64,000 nucleotides of DNA. Origin: Sulfurimonas autotrophica DSM 16294. GTDB taxonomy: Bacteria > Campylobacterota > Campylobacteria > Campylobacterales > Sulfurimonadaceae. The position numbers were made by a program, and so were the translations under genes. A model generated the notes under the pieces. The model was given only the letters and a program-made list of their open reading frames with translations, did not search any database and had not been told where the DNA came from. Position 1 is the stretch's first letter. Every line of letters begins with the position of its first letter. The DNA lies in assembly GCF_000147355.1 (NCBI RefSeq), contig NC_014506.1, forward strand, positions 744,001 through 808,000, read 5' to 3'. This document shows positions 38,094 to 46,605 of the stretch, piece by piece.

Positions 38094-40406
38094 TTGGCAT
38101 ATTCAGAATCAGATACTCGTTCTAAACTCATAGACCCTTTAATAAAAGAGAGCGGATGGCTGGAATCAAATATTGTCAGAGAGTATTATTTTACTGACGG
38201 ACGAAAGCTTATCGGCGGAAAACGAGGCAAAAGATACTTCGTTGATTACCTCCTTACTTACAAAAACACAAATCTTGCCATCATTGAAGCCAAAGCCGAA
38301 ACAAAAGACCCGTTAGACGGTTTACAACAATCTATTAATTATGCTCAGCGGCTCAAAATAGATTATGTTTATACTACTAACGGGCATAAAATATATGAGC
38401 ATTCTCTTGTAGATGGAAATGGTAAGTTTATAGAGAACTATCCGACTCCTGATGAACTATTTGAGCGAAAATACGGTAAAAAAACGCCTAAAGCCACAAA
38501 TATAATCACAAATCCTTTTTATATTGAAGGAACGATGAAACCGCGATTTTATCAGCAAATTGCAGTTCAAAAAACCATAGAAGCTATAGCAGATAACAAA
38601 GATAGAGTTCTTTTGACTTTGGCAACCGGAACCGGTAAAACATATATAGCTTTTCAAATCGCATACAGATTGTTTCAGTCAAAATGGAATAGAGATAATA
38701 GCGATAGACGACCTAAAATACTTTTTTTAGCAGATAGAAATGTTCTCAAAGACCAATCAATGAATACTTTCAATCCACTAGAAAAAGATTGTGTAGAAAT
38801 AAACGGCAAAATCATCAAGAAACGTGGTGGCAAAGTTCCGACAGCCGGAAATATATTTTTTGCTATTTATCAATCTCTTGCCGTAGAAGAAGAGAATGAA
38901 AATGAAGATGATGTGACAGGGTACTACAAACAGTACCCATCAAATTTTTTTGATTTAATCATCATTGATGAGTGCCATCGCGGGAGTGCTAATGATGAGA
39001 GTTCTTGGCGGGAGATACTTACTCACTTTACAAGTGCGGTTCATTTGGGACTCACAGCAACACCAAAACGAGATGATAACGGCGATACTTACAAATATTT
39101 TGGCGATCCAATTTATGAGTATTCATTGAAAGACGGTATTAATGATGGTTTCTTGACGCCTTATAAAGTAAAAAGAATTCAAACCAACATAGACGAATAC
39201 AAGTTTGACCCTAACGACATAATAACCGGAGAATTAGATAAGCAGATAGTAGAACTTGAACAGTTTGAAAAACAGGTAGTAATTCCCAAACGAACGGAAC
39301 TTATTGCAAAAACTATTTTGCAAAATATGAATCCGATGGATAAAACCATAATCTTTTGTGTCAATCAAAAACATGCACTTGATATGAAAACAGCCATAGA
39401 TAAATATAAAACGGTAAAAGACAATAACTACTGCGTGAGAGTTACATCTGATGAAGGTGACATAGGTCGTGAATTTTTAGAAATGTTTCAAAATAATGAT
39501 AGAGATATACCTGCTATTCTTACATCGTCAAAAATGCTGACTACCGGAGTGGATGCCAAAAATGTCAGAAATGTAGTACTGACTGCCCCTATAAAATCTA
39601 TGACAGAATTTAAACAAATTATAGGGCGCGGTACGAGAGTTTTTGAAGGCAAAGATTTTTTTACTATCATGGATTTTGTAGGTGCTACAAATCTCTTTTA
39701 TGACCCTGCTTGGGATGGCGAAAATGAAGTGCCTATAAAATCCTCTAAAAAAGAAAAAAAAGAAACAACTAAAGATAATTCAGAACCAGAAAGTGCAGAC
39801 GGTTCAGCAGAAGATAAATCAAAAAATGAAAAAGTAACCATTGACATAAAAGGCAAAAAACTCAGAGTCATTAACATTGAGACAACGTATGTCGGCTTAG
39901 ACGGCATTCCTTTAAGAACAGAGGATTACTTAGAACTTCTCATAGGCGTACTGGGTAAATTTTACAATAATGAAGAAGGTTTACGCGAGATATGGAGTAA
40001 CCCAAAAAATAGAAAAGATTTACTCAACAAACTTAAAGAGATGAATATAGACGAGTCACAGCTCAATGATTTAAAACAAATATTTGAAGCCCAAAATAGT
40101 GATATATATGATGTATTGGCGCATATATCTTTTAATCTGAATATTAAAACAAGAAGTGAAAGAGTATTTGCCGTTGAACACTCAGAGTTTATAGAAAAAC
40201 ATCACAACGAAAAAGCAAAAGAGTTCATAGAATTTATACTCGAACGTTACAAAAAAGACGGGGTAAAAGAACTCGGTGAAGACAAGCTTGGCAAGCTGGT
40301 TGATTTAAGCGGACTTGGAACGGTAAGAGAAGTCGCCAACAACTTTGGCGGAATTCCTCAAATGCGAGATGAGTATTTTGAGTTACAAAAAGAGATTTAC
40401 AGATAG
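38094..40406 (+). CDS. hsdR: Type I restriction enzyme R subunit
   Basis: 770 residues from TTG 38094 (AAAGG about 8 bases upstream, MAYSESDTRSKLIDPLI). A GTG at 38058 would overlap the likely -10 TAAAAT (38062-38067) and has no ribosome-binding site. Nuclease region about 50-85 with VDYLL and AIIEAKAE (PD-ExK type), then an SF2 translocase: ATGTGKTYIAFQIA, IIIDECHRGS, GLTATPKRDD, and GRGTRVF. A Lys/Glu-rich linker (about 560-600) precedes the C-terminal helical domain. Cuts unmethylated DNA after translocation, with HsdM and HsdS encoded downstream. Confidence 0.93.
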   Translation: MAYSESDTRSKLIDPLIKESGWLESNIVREYYFTDGRKLIGGKRGKRYFVDYLLTYKNTNLAIIEAKAETKDPLDGLQQSINYAQRLKIDYVYTTNGHKIYEHSLVDGNGKFIENYPTPDELFERKYGKKTPKATNIITNPFYIEGTMKPRFYQQIAVQKTIEAIADNKDRVLLTLATGTGKTYIAFQIAYRLFQSKWNRDNSDRRPKILFLADRNVLKDQSMNTFNPLEKDCVEINGKIIKKRGGKVPTAGNIFFAIYQSLAVEEENENEDDVTGYYKQYPSNFFDLIIIDECHRGSANDESSWREILTHFTSAVHLGLTATPKRDDNGDTYKYFGDPIYEYSLKDGINDGFLTPYKVKRIQTNIDEYKFDPNDIITGELDKQIVELEQFEKQVVIPKRTELIAKTILQNMNPMDKTIIFCVNQKHALDMKTAIDKYKTVKDNNYCVRVTSDEGDIGREFLEMFQNNDRDIPAILTSSKMLTTGVDAKNVRNVVLTAPIKSMTEFKQIIGRGTRVFEGKDFFTIMDFVGATNLFYDPAWDGENEVPIKSSKKEKKETTKDNSEPESADGSAEDKSKNEKVTIDIKGKKLRVINIETTYVGLDGIPLRTEDYLELLIGVLGKFYNNEEGLREIWSNPKNRKDLLNKLKEMNIDESQLNDLKQIFEAQNSDIYDVLAHISFNLNIKTRSERVFAVEHSEFIEKHHNEKAKEFIEFILERYKKDGVKELGEDKLGKLVDLSGLGTVREVANNFGGIPQMRDEYFELQKEIYR

Positions 40407-40431
40407 TTAATATAAAAAATTTGGAGAGAAT

Positions 40432-41484
40432 ATGGCAAAAGTTGAATTTTATGAAATAAATATAAGAGATACTAAAAATGGAATAGCTATTGATGAAAAC
40501 ATTGTAAATAAAATAAAAAATAGATTATTAGAACTACCAGAAAATGATTTACTTTGTAGTAACAAGACATGTCTAGCTATTTTATCTGAATTTAAAGAAA
40601 ATAAAAATTCTATAACATTTGACTTTTCAAAACTTACTAACGAAGTGATTAATAGCACGATTATTTCCAAACCTCTTGATAGTATCGATACTTTTGAAGA
40701 ATTTAACAATATGGAATCAGATAAAGCACTCCCAACAGTTGAAGAGATAGAATTTATTATTAGATTAACTTCCGAATATGAAAATGATGACTTAGTAAAC
40801 AAGCTGATGAAAAGTGAAATAGAGTATTTTACTATTTACAAAATCCTAAGAGATAATCGGAAATTAATTACACCTTATGAATTAGAATTGTTTTGTTCTA
40901 AAACGATACAACGTATGAAAAAAGAAAAAATATTTTTTAATATTACAAGATATAAACAAAGCTATATTCTCATGTTTCAAAAAGCTGTTCATGGATTTGA
41001 TGTTGAACATTTACTTGAATACTTAAATTCACATTTATTGGTAAATGAGAATTTGAGATTACATTTTAAAAAAATATATGATATGTCTTTTATGGATGCT
41101 TTACAAAATTCAGATTTAAAAAGTTTTAAATTCTCATATAGTTCTGAGTCTAAAAATAACTTAATTGAAGAAAACTTTGCAACACCATTATATTTTTTAA
41201 CAAAAATGTTAGGGACAAATATAACAATTAGTGTTAATAATGATAAAGACTTATTAGATAATAAAAAGTTACTAAGATTTTTTGAGATGGCTAATGAAGC
41301 GGGAATGTTGGACATGTGTAAAATCAAAAAATTTGGGACTTCTAAAGAAATAAAATCAACAGATAAAGGTCTAGAATTAAACTATACAACCAAACATAAA
41401 ATAGATAATATAGACCAAGCAAATGATTTTTTTGAAGAAGCCTTTGAGAATAAAGAAGATATATTAAGTGAGAGAATAGGATAA
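40432..41484 (+). CDS. Unrecognised soluble protein in RM island, 350 residues
   Basis: Not recognised. 350 residues, no signal peptide or membrane helix. The N-terminus (about 1-75) looks alpha/beta, starting MAKVEFYEINIRDTK. The middle is helical, and the C-terminal part (about 240-320) has strands around NITISVNNDKD and an acidic helical tail. Visibly AT-rich. It lies 25 bases after hsdR with GGAGAG before the ATG, and the small membrane protein follows three bases after its stop. The tight pair of a soluble protein and a multi-TM protein inside an RM locus suggests a sensor-effector defence module, by arrangement only. Confidence 0.75.
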   Translation: MAKVEFYEINIRDTKNGIAIDENIVNKIKNRLLELPENDLLCSNKTCLAILSEFKENKNSITFDFSKLTNEVINSTIISKPLDSIDTFEEFNNMESDKALPTVEEIEFIIRLTSEYENDDLVNKLMKSEIEYFTIYKILRDNRKLITPYELELFCSKTIQRMKKEKIFFNITRYKQSYILMFQKAVHGFDVEHLLEYLNSHLLVNENLRLHFKKIYDMSFMDALQNSDLKSFKFSYSSESKNNLIEENFATPLYFLTKMLGTNITISVNNDKDLLDNKKLLRFFEMANEAGMLDMCKIKKFGTSKEIKSTDKGLELNYTTKHKIDNIDQANDFFEEAFENKEDILSERIG

Positions 41485-41487
41485 GTT

Positions 41488-41865
41488 ATGGAAGAATTTA
41501 TTACAATTACTTTTACATTAATGGATAAAATGATATTTTCTCCACTTATCTTAATTGGTTTATTGATAACTACTTTATCATTAGTGATTAACCTAAAAGA
41601 TAATAATCATTCTAATATAAAAAAGTTCAAAAAACATAAAAATATCTATATATTTATAGATAGAATTTTTTATACAGCAAGTATTTTAGTGATTTTATTT
41701 TTATTGTCATTATTTACTGAATATATTCATGATAATGAATTTTATGTGAAAATTAGTGTGTCAATTTTATACATTACTGGGTTAGTATATGTAGCATATA
41801 GTCTATTTGTAATAGTTTATATTTTACAAGAAATAGCGAAAACATCTTTAAAAAATAATACATAA
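41488..41865 (+). CDS. Small three-helix membrane protein in RM island
   Basis: 125 residues with three hydrophobic segments (about 14-35, 54-75, 88-114) and basic stretches between the first two (KKFKKHKN). No known domain is recognised. It begins three bases after the stop of the 350-residue gene, so the two are almost certainly co-translated. In several abortive-infection systems the small membrane partner is the killing effector; that is analogy, not evidence. Confidence 0.75.
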   Translation: MEEFITITFTLMDKMIFSPLILIGLLITTLSLVINLKDNNHSNIKKFKKHKNIYIFIDRIFYTASILVILFLLSLFTEYIHDNEFYVKISVSILYITGLVYVAYSLFVIVYILQEIAKTSLKNNT

Positions 41866-41882
41866 TTGTTTAAGATAAATAA

Positions 41883-41987
41883 TTGGAAAGTAAAATAAAA
41901 AAGATAATGAATATGCTAAAACAAAGCGATAGTATTGGTGTTGTAATAATATATAAAAGACAAAGGATAAAAAATACATGTCAATGA
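41883..41987 (+). pseudogene. Remnant of an hsdM 5' end
   Basis: The bases TTGGAAAGTAAAATAAA (41883-41899) are identical to the first 17 bases of hsdM at 43198. The frame reads MESKIKKIMNMLKQSDSIG and on to a TGA at 41985, aligning without gaps to MESKINRITDILRRDDGIS of HsdM (11 identities in 29). It stops 35 codons in and overlaps the start of the fic gene. This looks like a truncated, decayed copy of the hsdM start, left when the fic gene and its downstream region came in. Confidence 0.65.
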
Positions 41988-43051
41988 AATCATATAAACT
42001 CCAAACTCTTCCTTTGCCTATAGATATAGAAACCCCAAAAGTCCTAAAAAAAGCAATTTCTGCCAATCGTGCTTTGGCAAAACTTAATGGGGTGGCTCAA
42101 ATCATCCCAAACTCTCAAATCCTCATCAACTCTTTAGTACTCAGAGAAGCAAAAGATAGTTCGGAAATAGAAAACATCATCACTACACATGATGAGCTTT
42201 TTCGTGCAGGGTTGGATATAAACTCTGTTACAAATGAAACTAAAGAAGTGGAACATTATCGACAGGCTTTACTTAAAGGGTATGCATTGGTTCAAGAGCA
42301 TAAGCTTTTACTTAAAAGAGACATCATAGCTATTCAGCAAGAACTAGAACAAAATGATGCAGGGGTAAGACGCCAAGCCGGAACGGTGTTGCGTAATATG
42401 GCTACGGGTGACGTAGTATTTGAACCGCCACAGGAGTATGCTGTTATAGAAAAATTACTAGACAATCTCGAAAATTACATAAACGAACCAAATGAAATTG
42501 ACCCACTTGTCAATATGGCGATTATTCATTATCAGTTTGAATCTATTCACCCATTTTATGATGGTAATGGTAGAATTGGCAGAATTATAAATATTTTGTA
42601 TCTTGTGTTAAAAGATTTACTTGAATTGCCTATTTTATATCTGAGTTCTTACATTATTCAAAACAAGGCAGATTACTACAGACTACTGCAAGAGGTACGA
42701 ACAAAAGAAAATTGGGAAGAGTGGATTCTCTACATACTTAATGGAGTGGAACAGACTTCATTGGATACTATTGAACTCATCAATAATATTTATGAACTAA
42801 TGAATAAAACAAAAAGTACGATAAAAGAGAAGTTGCCAAAAATATATAGTAAAGATTTAGTGGAGATACTTTTTGTACATCCTTATACAAAGATAGAATT
42901 TTTAGTCGATGGCTTGGGGATTACTCGAAAAACTGCATCGAAATATCTCAATGAATTAGAGCAAATCGGTATACTGAAAAATATACAGATAAAAAATAGT
43001 AAATTTTTTATCAATGAAGAACTTTTTGATATGTTGAAAAAAGGTATATAA
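41978..43051 (+). CDS. Fic-domain protein with inhibitory helix and C-terminal winged helix
   Basis: 357 residues. Fic_N region about 1-60, with the inhibitory motif SSEIEN ([S/T]xxxE[N/G]) near residues 57-62; Fic core with HPFYDGNGRIGR (about 187-198), matching HPFxxGNGRxxR; C-terminal winged-helix region (about 295-357, IEFLVDGLGITRKTASKYLNELE). Fic proteins usually AMP-ylate targets; the N-terminal inhibitory helix should hold it off. The winged helix suggests DNA binding, perhaps to the repeats just downstream. AAAGGA precedes the ATG. It separates the RM subunit genes. Confidence 0.9.
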   Translation: MSMKSYKLQTLPLPIDIETPKVLKKAISANRALAKLNGVAQIIPNSQILINSLVLREAKDSSEIENIITTHDELFRAGLDINSVTNETKEVEHYRQALLKGYALVQEHKLLLKRDIIAIQQELEQNDAGVRRQAGTVLRNMATGDVVFEPPQEYAVIEKLLDNLENYINEPNEIDPLVNMAIIHYQFESIHPFYDGNGRIGRIINILYLVLKDLLELPILYLSSYIIQNKADYYRLLQEVRTKENWEEWILYILNGVEQTSLDTIELINNIYELMNKTKSTIKEKLPKIYSKDLVEILFVHPYTKIEFLVDGLGITRKTASKYLNELEQIGILKNIQIKNSKFFINEELFDMLKKGI

Positions 43052-43086
43052 TTCAACAATTAAAATTTATATGTAAAAAAAATCAT

Positions 43087-43185
43087 AAAATTTACACATA
43101 GATATAAAGCTATGAGTAAAAAAGTCAATAATTTACCCATAGATTGTGAACTATGTATAAAAAACAGTAAAATTTACCCATAGAT
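43087..43185 (+). repeat. 41-bp tandem repeats with dyads upstream of hsdM
   Basis: Units start at 43087, 43127 and 43168 (period 40-41), sharing AATTTACCCATAGAT with minor changes. Each complete unit is a dyad: TTTACACATAG (43091-43101) with CTATGAGTAAA (43110-43120), and TTTACCCATAG (43132-43142) with CTATGTATAAA (43151-43161), both with 8-base spacers. The third is a left half-site (43173-43183). A weak further match is at 43061-43077. The spacing, close to four helical turns, suggests cooperative repressor sites. Confidence 0.75.
43156..43161 (+). promoter_or_regulatory. Possible -10 element of hsdM inside the second dyad
   Basis: TATAAA within CTATGTATAAAAAAC. A protein bound to the dyad would cover this element, so repression of hsdM (and genes downstream) is likely. 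AAAAGG (43186-43191) is the ribosome-binding site for the TTG start at 43198. Confidence 0.4.
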
Positions 43186-43197
43186 AAAAGGCAAAAC

Positions 43198-44685
43198 TTG
43201 GAAAGTAAAATAAATAGAATAACAGATATATTGAGACGGGATGATGGGATTAGTGGGGCTATGATGTACACTGAACAAATTTCCTGGGTGCTTTTTTTAA
43301 AATTTTTGAATGATTTGGAAGACTCTAAGGCTGATGAAGCACTTTTAAACGGACAGGAGTACACTTACATACTTGATGACAATTACAAGTGGAGTTCTTG
43401 GGCTTGTCCTAAAGATGCAAAGGGCAAACTTGACCTCATAAACGCCAAGAGTGGTGAAGACCTTTTGGAGTTTGTGAACAAGGAGTTGTTTCCTTATCTC
43501 AAAGGTTTTAAGTCACTCACGCAAGACCCTAAATCCATTAAGTACAAAATAGGTGCTATCTTTGAATACCTAGATAACCGCATTGCCAATGGGCATACGC
43601 TGCGTGAGGTGTTGGACATCATAGATGAGCTGGACTTTCACAATCAGGCTGACTTGTTTCAACTCTCACTCATTTATGAAAAACTGCTTAAAGATATGGG
43701 AAGTGACGGCGGAAACAGCGGGGAGTTTTATACGCCCCGTCCGCTTATAAAAGTCATAGCCGATGTTGTAAACCCTGTCATAGGAGAAACGGTATATGAT
43801 CCGGCAGCAGGAAGCTGCGGCTTTCTCATAGAAGCATATAATCACATCAGGTACATAAACGCTGAGGAAAATAAGCAAAGAGAACTCTCAACCGAGCAGT
43901 TGAAGTTTTTAAATGAAGATACATTTTTCGGCAATGAAAAGACACCGCTCTCTTATGTGATGGGTGTGATGAATATGATACTTCACGGCATAGAGTCTCC
44001 AAACATTGCTAAAACAAATACACTTACAAAAGACATACGAGGCTTGGAAGAAAAAGAGAGATTTGACTGCATCTTGGCAAATCCTCCGTTTGGCGGTAAA
44101 GAAAATGACTCCATTCAGCAAAATTTTCCTATAAAATCAAATGCGACGGAGTTACTATTTTTACAGCACATGATGAACTATTTAAAACTCAATGGCAAAT
44201 GCGGCGTGGTTATTCCTGAAGGCGTGTTATTTCAAACAAATAAAGCATTCCAGGCAGTAAAACAGGAGCTTTTGGAGCGTTTCAACGTGCATACGATTCT
44301 TTCACTGCCTGCAGGAATATTTTTGCCTTACAGCGGCGTCAAAACAAATGTCATCTTTTTTGACAGAGCGGGTGCAACTTCTGAGATATTTTACTATGAG
44401 GTCAATCCTCCTTACAAGCTCACAAAAAACAAGCCTATAAAGTATGAACACTTCAAAGAGTTTCTTGATACTTGGCAAGAGAGAACACTTACGGAAAATT
44501 CGTGGGTAGTACATGTAAATAATATAAAAGATTATGATATAAGTGCTAAAAACCCAAATAAAAATGAAGTTATAGAGCATAAATCACCATTAGAATTAGT
44601 AGAAAACATTAAAACCAATAATAAAGAAATAAATGATTTGATGGATGAAATTGAAGCTGTTTTGGTTGGGAAAGATATTGAATAA
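43198..44685 (+). CDS. hsdM: Type I DNA methyltransferase M subunit
   Basis: 495 residues with a TTG start, AAAAGG 6 bases upstream. N-terminal helical domain (about 1-130), then the N6-adenine methylase core: motif I YDPAAGSCGFLIEA, motif IV ANPPFGG, and GKCGVVIPEGVLF. Methylates adenine in the site chosen by HsdS. Its upstream region has the 41-bp dyad repeats, and a truncated copy of its first codons lies before the fic gene. Confidence 0.95.
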   Translation: MESKINRITDILRRDDGISGAMMYTEQISWVLFLKFLNDLEDSKADEALLNGQEYTYILDDNYKWSSWACPKDAKGKLDLINAKSGEDLLEFVNKELFPYLKGFKSLTQDPKSIKYKIGAIFEYLDNRIANGHTLREVLDIIDELDFHNQADLFQLSLIYEKLLKDMGSDGGNSGEFYTPRPLIKVIADVVNPVIGETVYDPAAGSCGFLIEAYNHIRYINAEENKQRELSTEQLKFLNEDTFFGNEKTPLSYVMGVMNMILHGIESPNIAKTNTLTKDIRGLEEKERFDCILANPPFGGKENDSIQQNFPIKSNATELLFLQHMMNYLKLNGKCGVVIPEGVLFQTNKAFQAVKQELLERFNVHTILSLPAGIFLPYSGVKTNVIFFDRAGATSEIFYYEVNPPYKLTKNKPIKYEHFKEFLDTWQERTLTENSWVVHVNNIKDYDISAKNPNKNEVIEHKSPLELVENIKTNNKEINDLMDEIEAVLVGKDIE

Positions 44686-44782
44686 GTTCAGTACCCTTGG
44701 CTACACCTCAAAGGATGCAGGCTTACAAGGGAATTTCAATGAAGATTATAACATAATTTTAGGAAAGAATGCAAATGGATGA
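44678..44782 (+). CDS. Possible 34-residue ORF between hsdM and the HEPN gene
   Basis: In the +1 frame relative to hsdM, a TTG at 44678 (GGGAAAGATA before it) opens a frame beginning MNKFSTLGYTSKDAGLQG and ending GKNANG at TGA 44782. Its composition is protein-like but no family is recognised. It overlaps the end of hsdM and the start of the next gene. It may be a short gene, the tail of a lost gene, or chance. Confidence 0.25.
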   Translation: MNKFSTLGYTSKDAGLQGNFNEDYNIILGKNANG

Positions 44783-45365
44783 GATGATAATTGAAAAATA
44801 TATTAGTTCAGCACGATTGAGTAAATATAGTTCGTTGGATGAGTATAAAAAAAATATTTATTTATCAAATAGTTTTTATATACCTTTATCAATCTTAGAA
44901 GTTTCATTACGAAATGCAATAAATAGTCAATTTATAGTTTTTTATGGACAAAACTGGATACTCAACGAAGCACAATTTTTGCAAAGAGATGCATTAGAAA
45001 AAATAGCTCAGGCGAAGATGAAGTTACAATCTAGAAATGAAACTTTAACACATGCAAAGCTTACTGCAGAACTCACCTTTGGTTTTTGGACATCACTCTT
45101 TCAGAAGCCTTATGATAAAACAATGCGTTTACAAACATTGAGGGGGATTTTCTCAAATTTACCAAGAACAGAAGCTAAACCAATAGATAGAAAAACTATA
45201 TCGGCTAAATTAAATCATATAAGAAAATTTAGAAATCGTATTTTTCATTTTGAAAAAATTGTAAATAAAGAAGAATTTAATAATATTGAACACGATATTG
45301 ATGAGATACTGGGATTTTTACATGCCGATATAGTAAAATTTTCAAGGGAAATGACACATGAATGA
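44769..45365 (+). CDS. Abi_2-like HEPN-type protein
   Basis: 198 residues from ATG 44769 (AGGAA four bases upstream; ATG 44775 is nearly as good). The pattern SNSFYIPLSILEVSLRNAI, FGFWTSLFQKPYD and LNHIRKFRNRIFHFEKI matches the Abi_2/AbiD-F-like family. RNRIFH (R-x4-H) is the HEPN ribonuclease motif. Such proteins can cut RNA and abort phage infection. Its last eight bases overlap hsdS, so it is translated with the specificity subunit. Why it lies between hsdM and hsdS is unknown. Confidence 0.8.
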   Translation: MQMDEMIIEKYISSARLSKYSSLDEYKKNIYLSNSFYIPLSILEVSLRNAINSQFIVFYGQNWILNEAQFLQRDALEKIAQAKMKLQSRNETLTHAKLTAELTFGFWTSLFQKPYDKTMRLQTLRGIFSNLPRTEAKPIDRKTISAKLNHIRKFRNRIFHFEKIVNKEEFNNIEHDIDEILGFLHADIVKFSREMTHE

Positions 45366-46587
45366 GTTGTATGAACTTCCTGATGGGTGGGAGTGGAAGA
45401 AGTTAGAAGAAATTACTGAGCTTATTACAAAAGGAACTACGCCAACTACTAATGGGTATAAATTTTTAAATGAAGGAATAAATTTTCTAAAAATAGAGAA
45501 TATAGTTAGTGGAGAAATAGACTTATCAACAATTGAAATGTTTATATCAAAAGAAGCTCATCAAGCACAAAGAAGGTCGCAGTTAAAAGAAAATGATGTT
45601 TTATTCTCAATCGCAGGTACGATTGGAGATACGGCTATTGTAAAAAAAGAACATCTACCAATGAATATTAATCAAGCTATTGCTCTTATAAGACCAAAAG
45701 AAAGTTTAAATTCAAAATTTTTGAAATATTCGCTGTTATCAATTGTTTCGCAGAATACAAAGGATAAACAAAGAGGTGGAGCAATTAAAAATATTTCATT
45801 AGGAGATATGAAAAATACAAATTATCCTCTCCCTCCACTCCAAGAACAAAAAAGAATAGTTGGAAAACTGGATTCGCTTTTTGAGAAGATAGACAGAGTC
45901 GTAGCCCTGCATCAAAAAAATATGGATGAAGCTGATGCCTTTATGGGCAGTGTTTTGAATGATGTTTTTGGGAAGTTTAGTAATAAGAAAATAGTAGCAT
46001 TAAAAGGAATTACTTCAAAAATTGGAAGTGGGGCAACGCCTAGAGGTGGACAAAAATCCTATAAAACTGAGGGAATAAGTTTCATTAGAAGCATGAATAT
46101 ATATGACACAGGTTTTAGAGAAAAGGGATTGGCTTTTATAGATGATGAACAAGCACAAAAACTTAATAATGTAACTATAGAAGAAAATGATGTATTAATA
46201 AACATTACAGGTGCTTCTGTTGCTCGTTGCTGTATTGTAGATAAAAAGTATTTACCGGCTAGAGTAAATCAGCATGTTTCTATATTAAGATTAAAAGATA
46301 GGATTATTCCAAGTTTTTTACATTATTATTTAATAAGTCCATTTATCAAATCTGAATTATTATTTAACTCTTCTGGTGGAGCAACAAGAGAAGCTATTAC
46401 TAAAACTATGTTAGAAGAATTTCAAGTACCACTTATCTCTCTTTCTCTCCAACAAAAAACAGTAACTTACCTAGACAAAATCTCTTTATATTTAAAGAGA
46501 ATAAAAGAGGTGCAAAAAGAGAAGATGGAAAATTTAAAAGCCCTCAAGGCTTCCATTTTAGATGAGGCATTTCGAGGAAAATTATGA
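45358..46587 (+). CDS. hsdS: Type I restriction-modification specificity subunit
   Basis: 409 residues in two repeats. TRD1 about 1-160 (GWEWKKLEEITELITKGTTP), then a conserved helix (PPLQEQKRIVGKLDSLFEKIDRV, about 160-205); TRD2 about 215-360 (KLGSGATPRGG-type start), then a second helix ending ALKASILDEAFRGKL. The TRDs recognise the two halves of a bipartite site and the helices set the spacer. The two TRDs are unlike each other, as expected. Overlaps the HEPN gene by eight bases. Confidence 0.93.
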   Translation: MNELYELPDGWEWKKLEEITELITKGTTPTTNGYKFLNEGINFLKIENIVSGEIDLSTIEMFISKEAHQAQRRSQLKENDVLFSIAGTIGDTAIVKKEHLPMNINQAIALIRPKESLNSKFLKYSLLSIVSQNTKDKQRGGAIKNISLGDMKNTNYPLPPLQEQKRIVGKLDSLFEKIDRVVALHQKNMDEADAFMGSVLNDVFGKFSNKKIVALKGITSKIGSGATPRGGQKSYKTEGISFIRSMNIYDTGFREKGLAFIDDEQAQKLNNVTIEENDVLINITGASVARCCIVDKKYLPARVNQHVSILRLKDRIIPSFLHYYLISPFIKSELLFNSSGGATREAITKTMLEEFQVPLISLSLQQKTVTYLDKISLYLKRIKEVQKEKMENLKALKASILDEAFRGKL

Positions 46588-46605
46588 GAGATATTAGGAT
46601 TTAAA

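Noticed and set aside
40432-41865. RexA/RexB homologues
   Set aside because: The gene sizes and membrane topology are reminiscent, but I see no convincing sequence similarity; kept only as an analogy of layout.
43061-43197. CRISPR array
   Set aside because: Only two and a half units, nearly contiguous, with internal dyads and no variable spacers or cas genes; an operator array explains it better.
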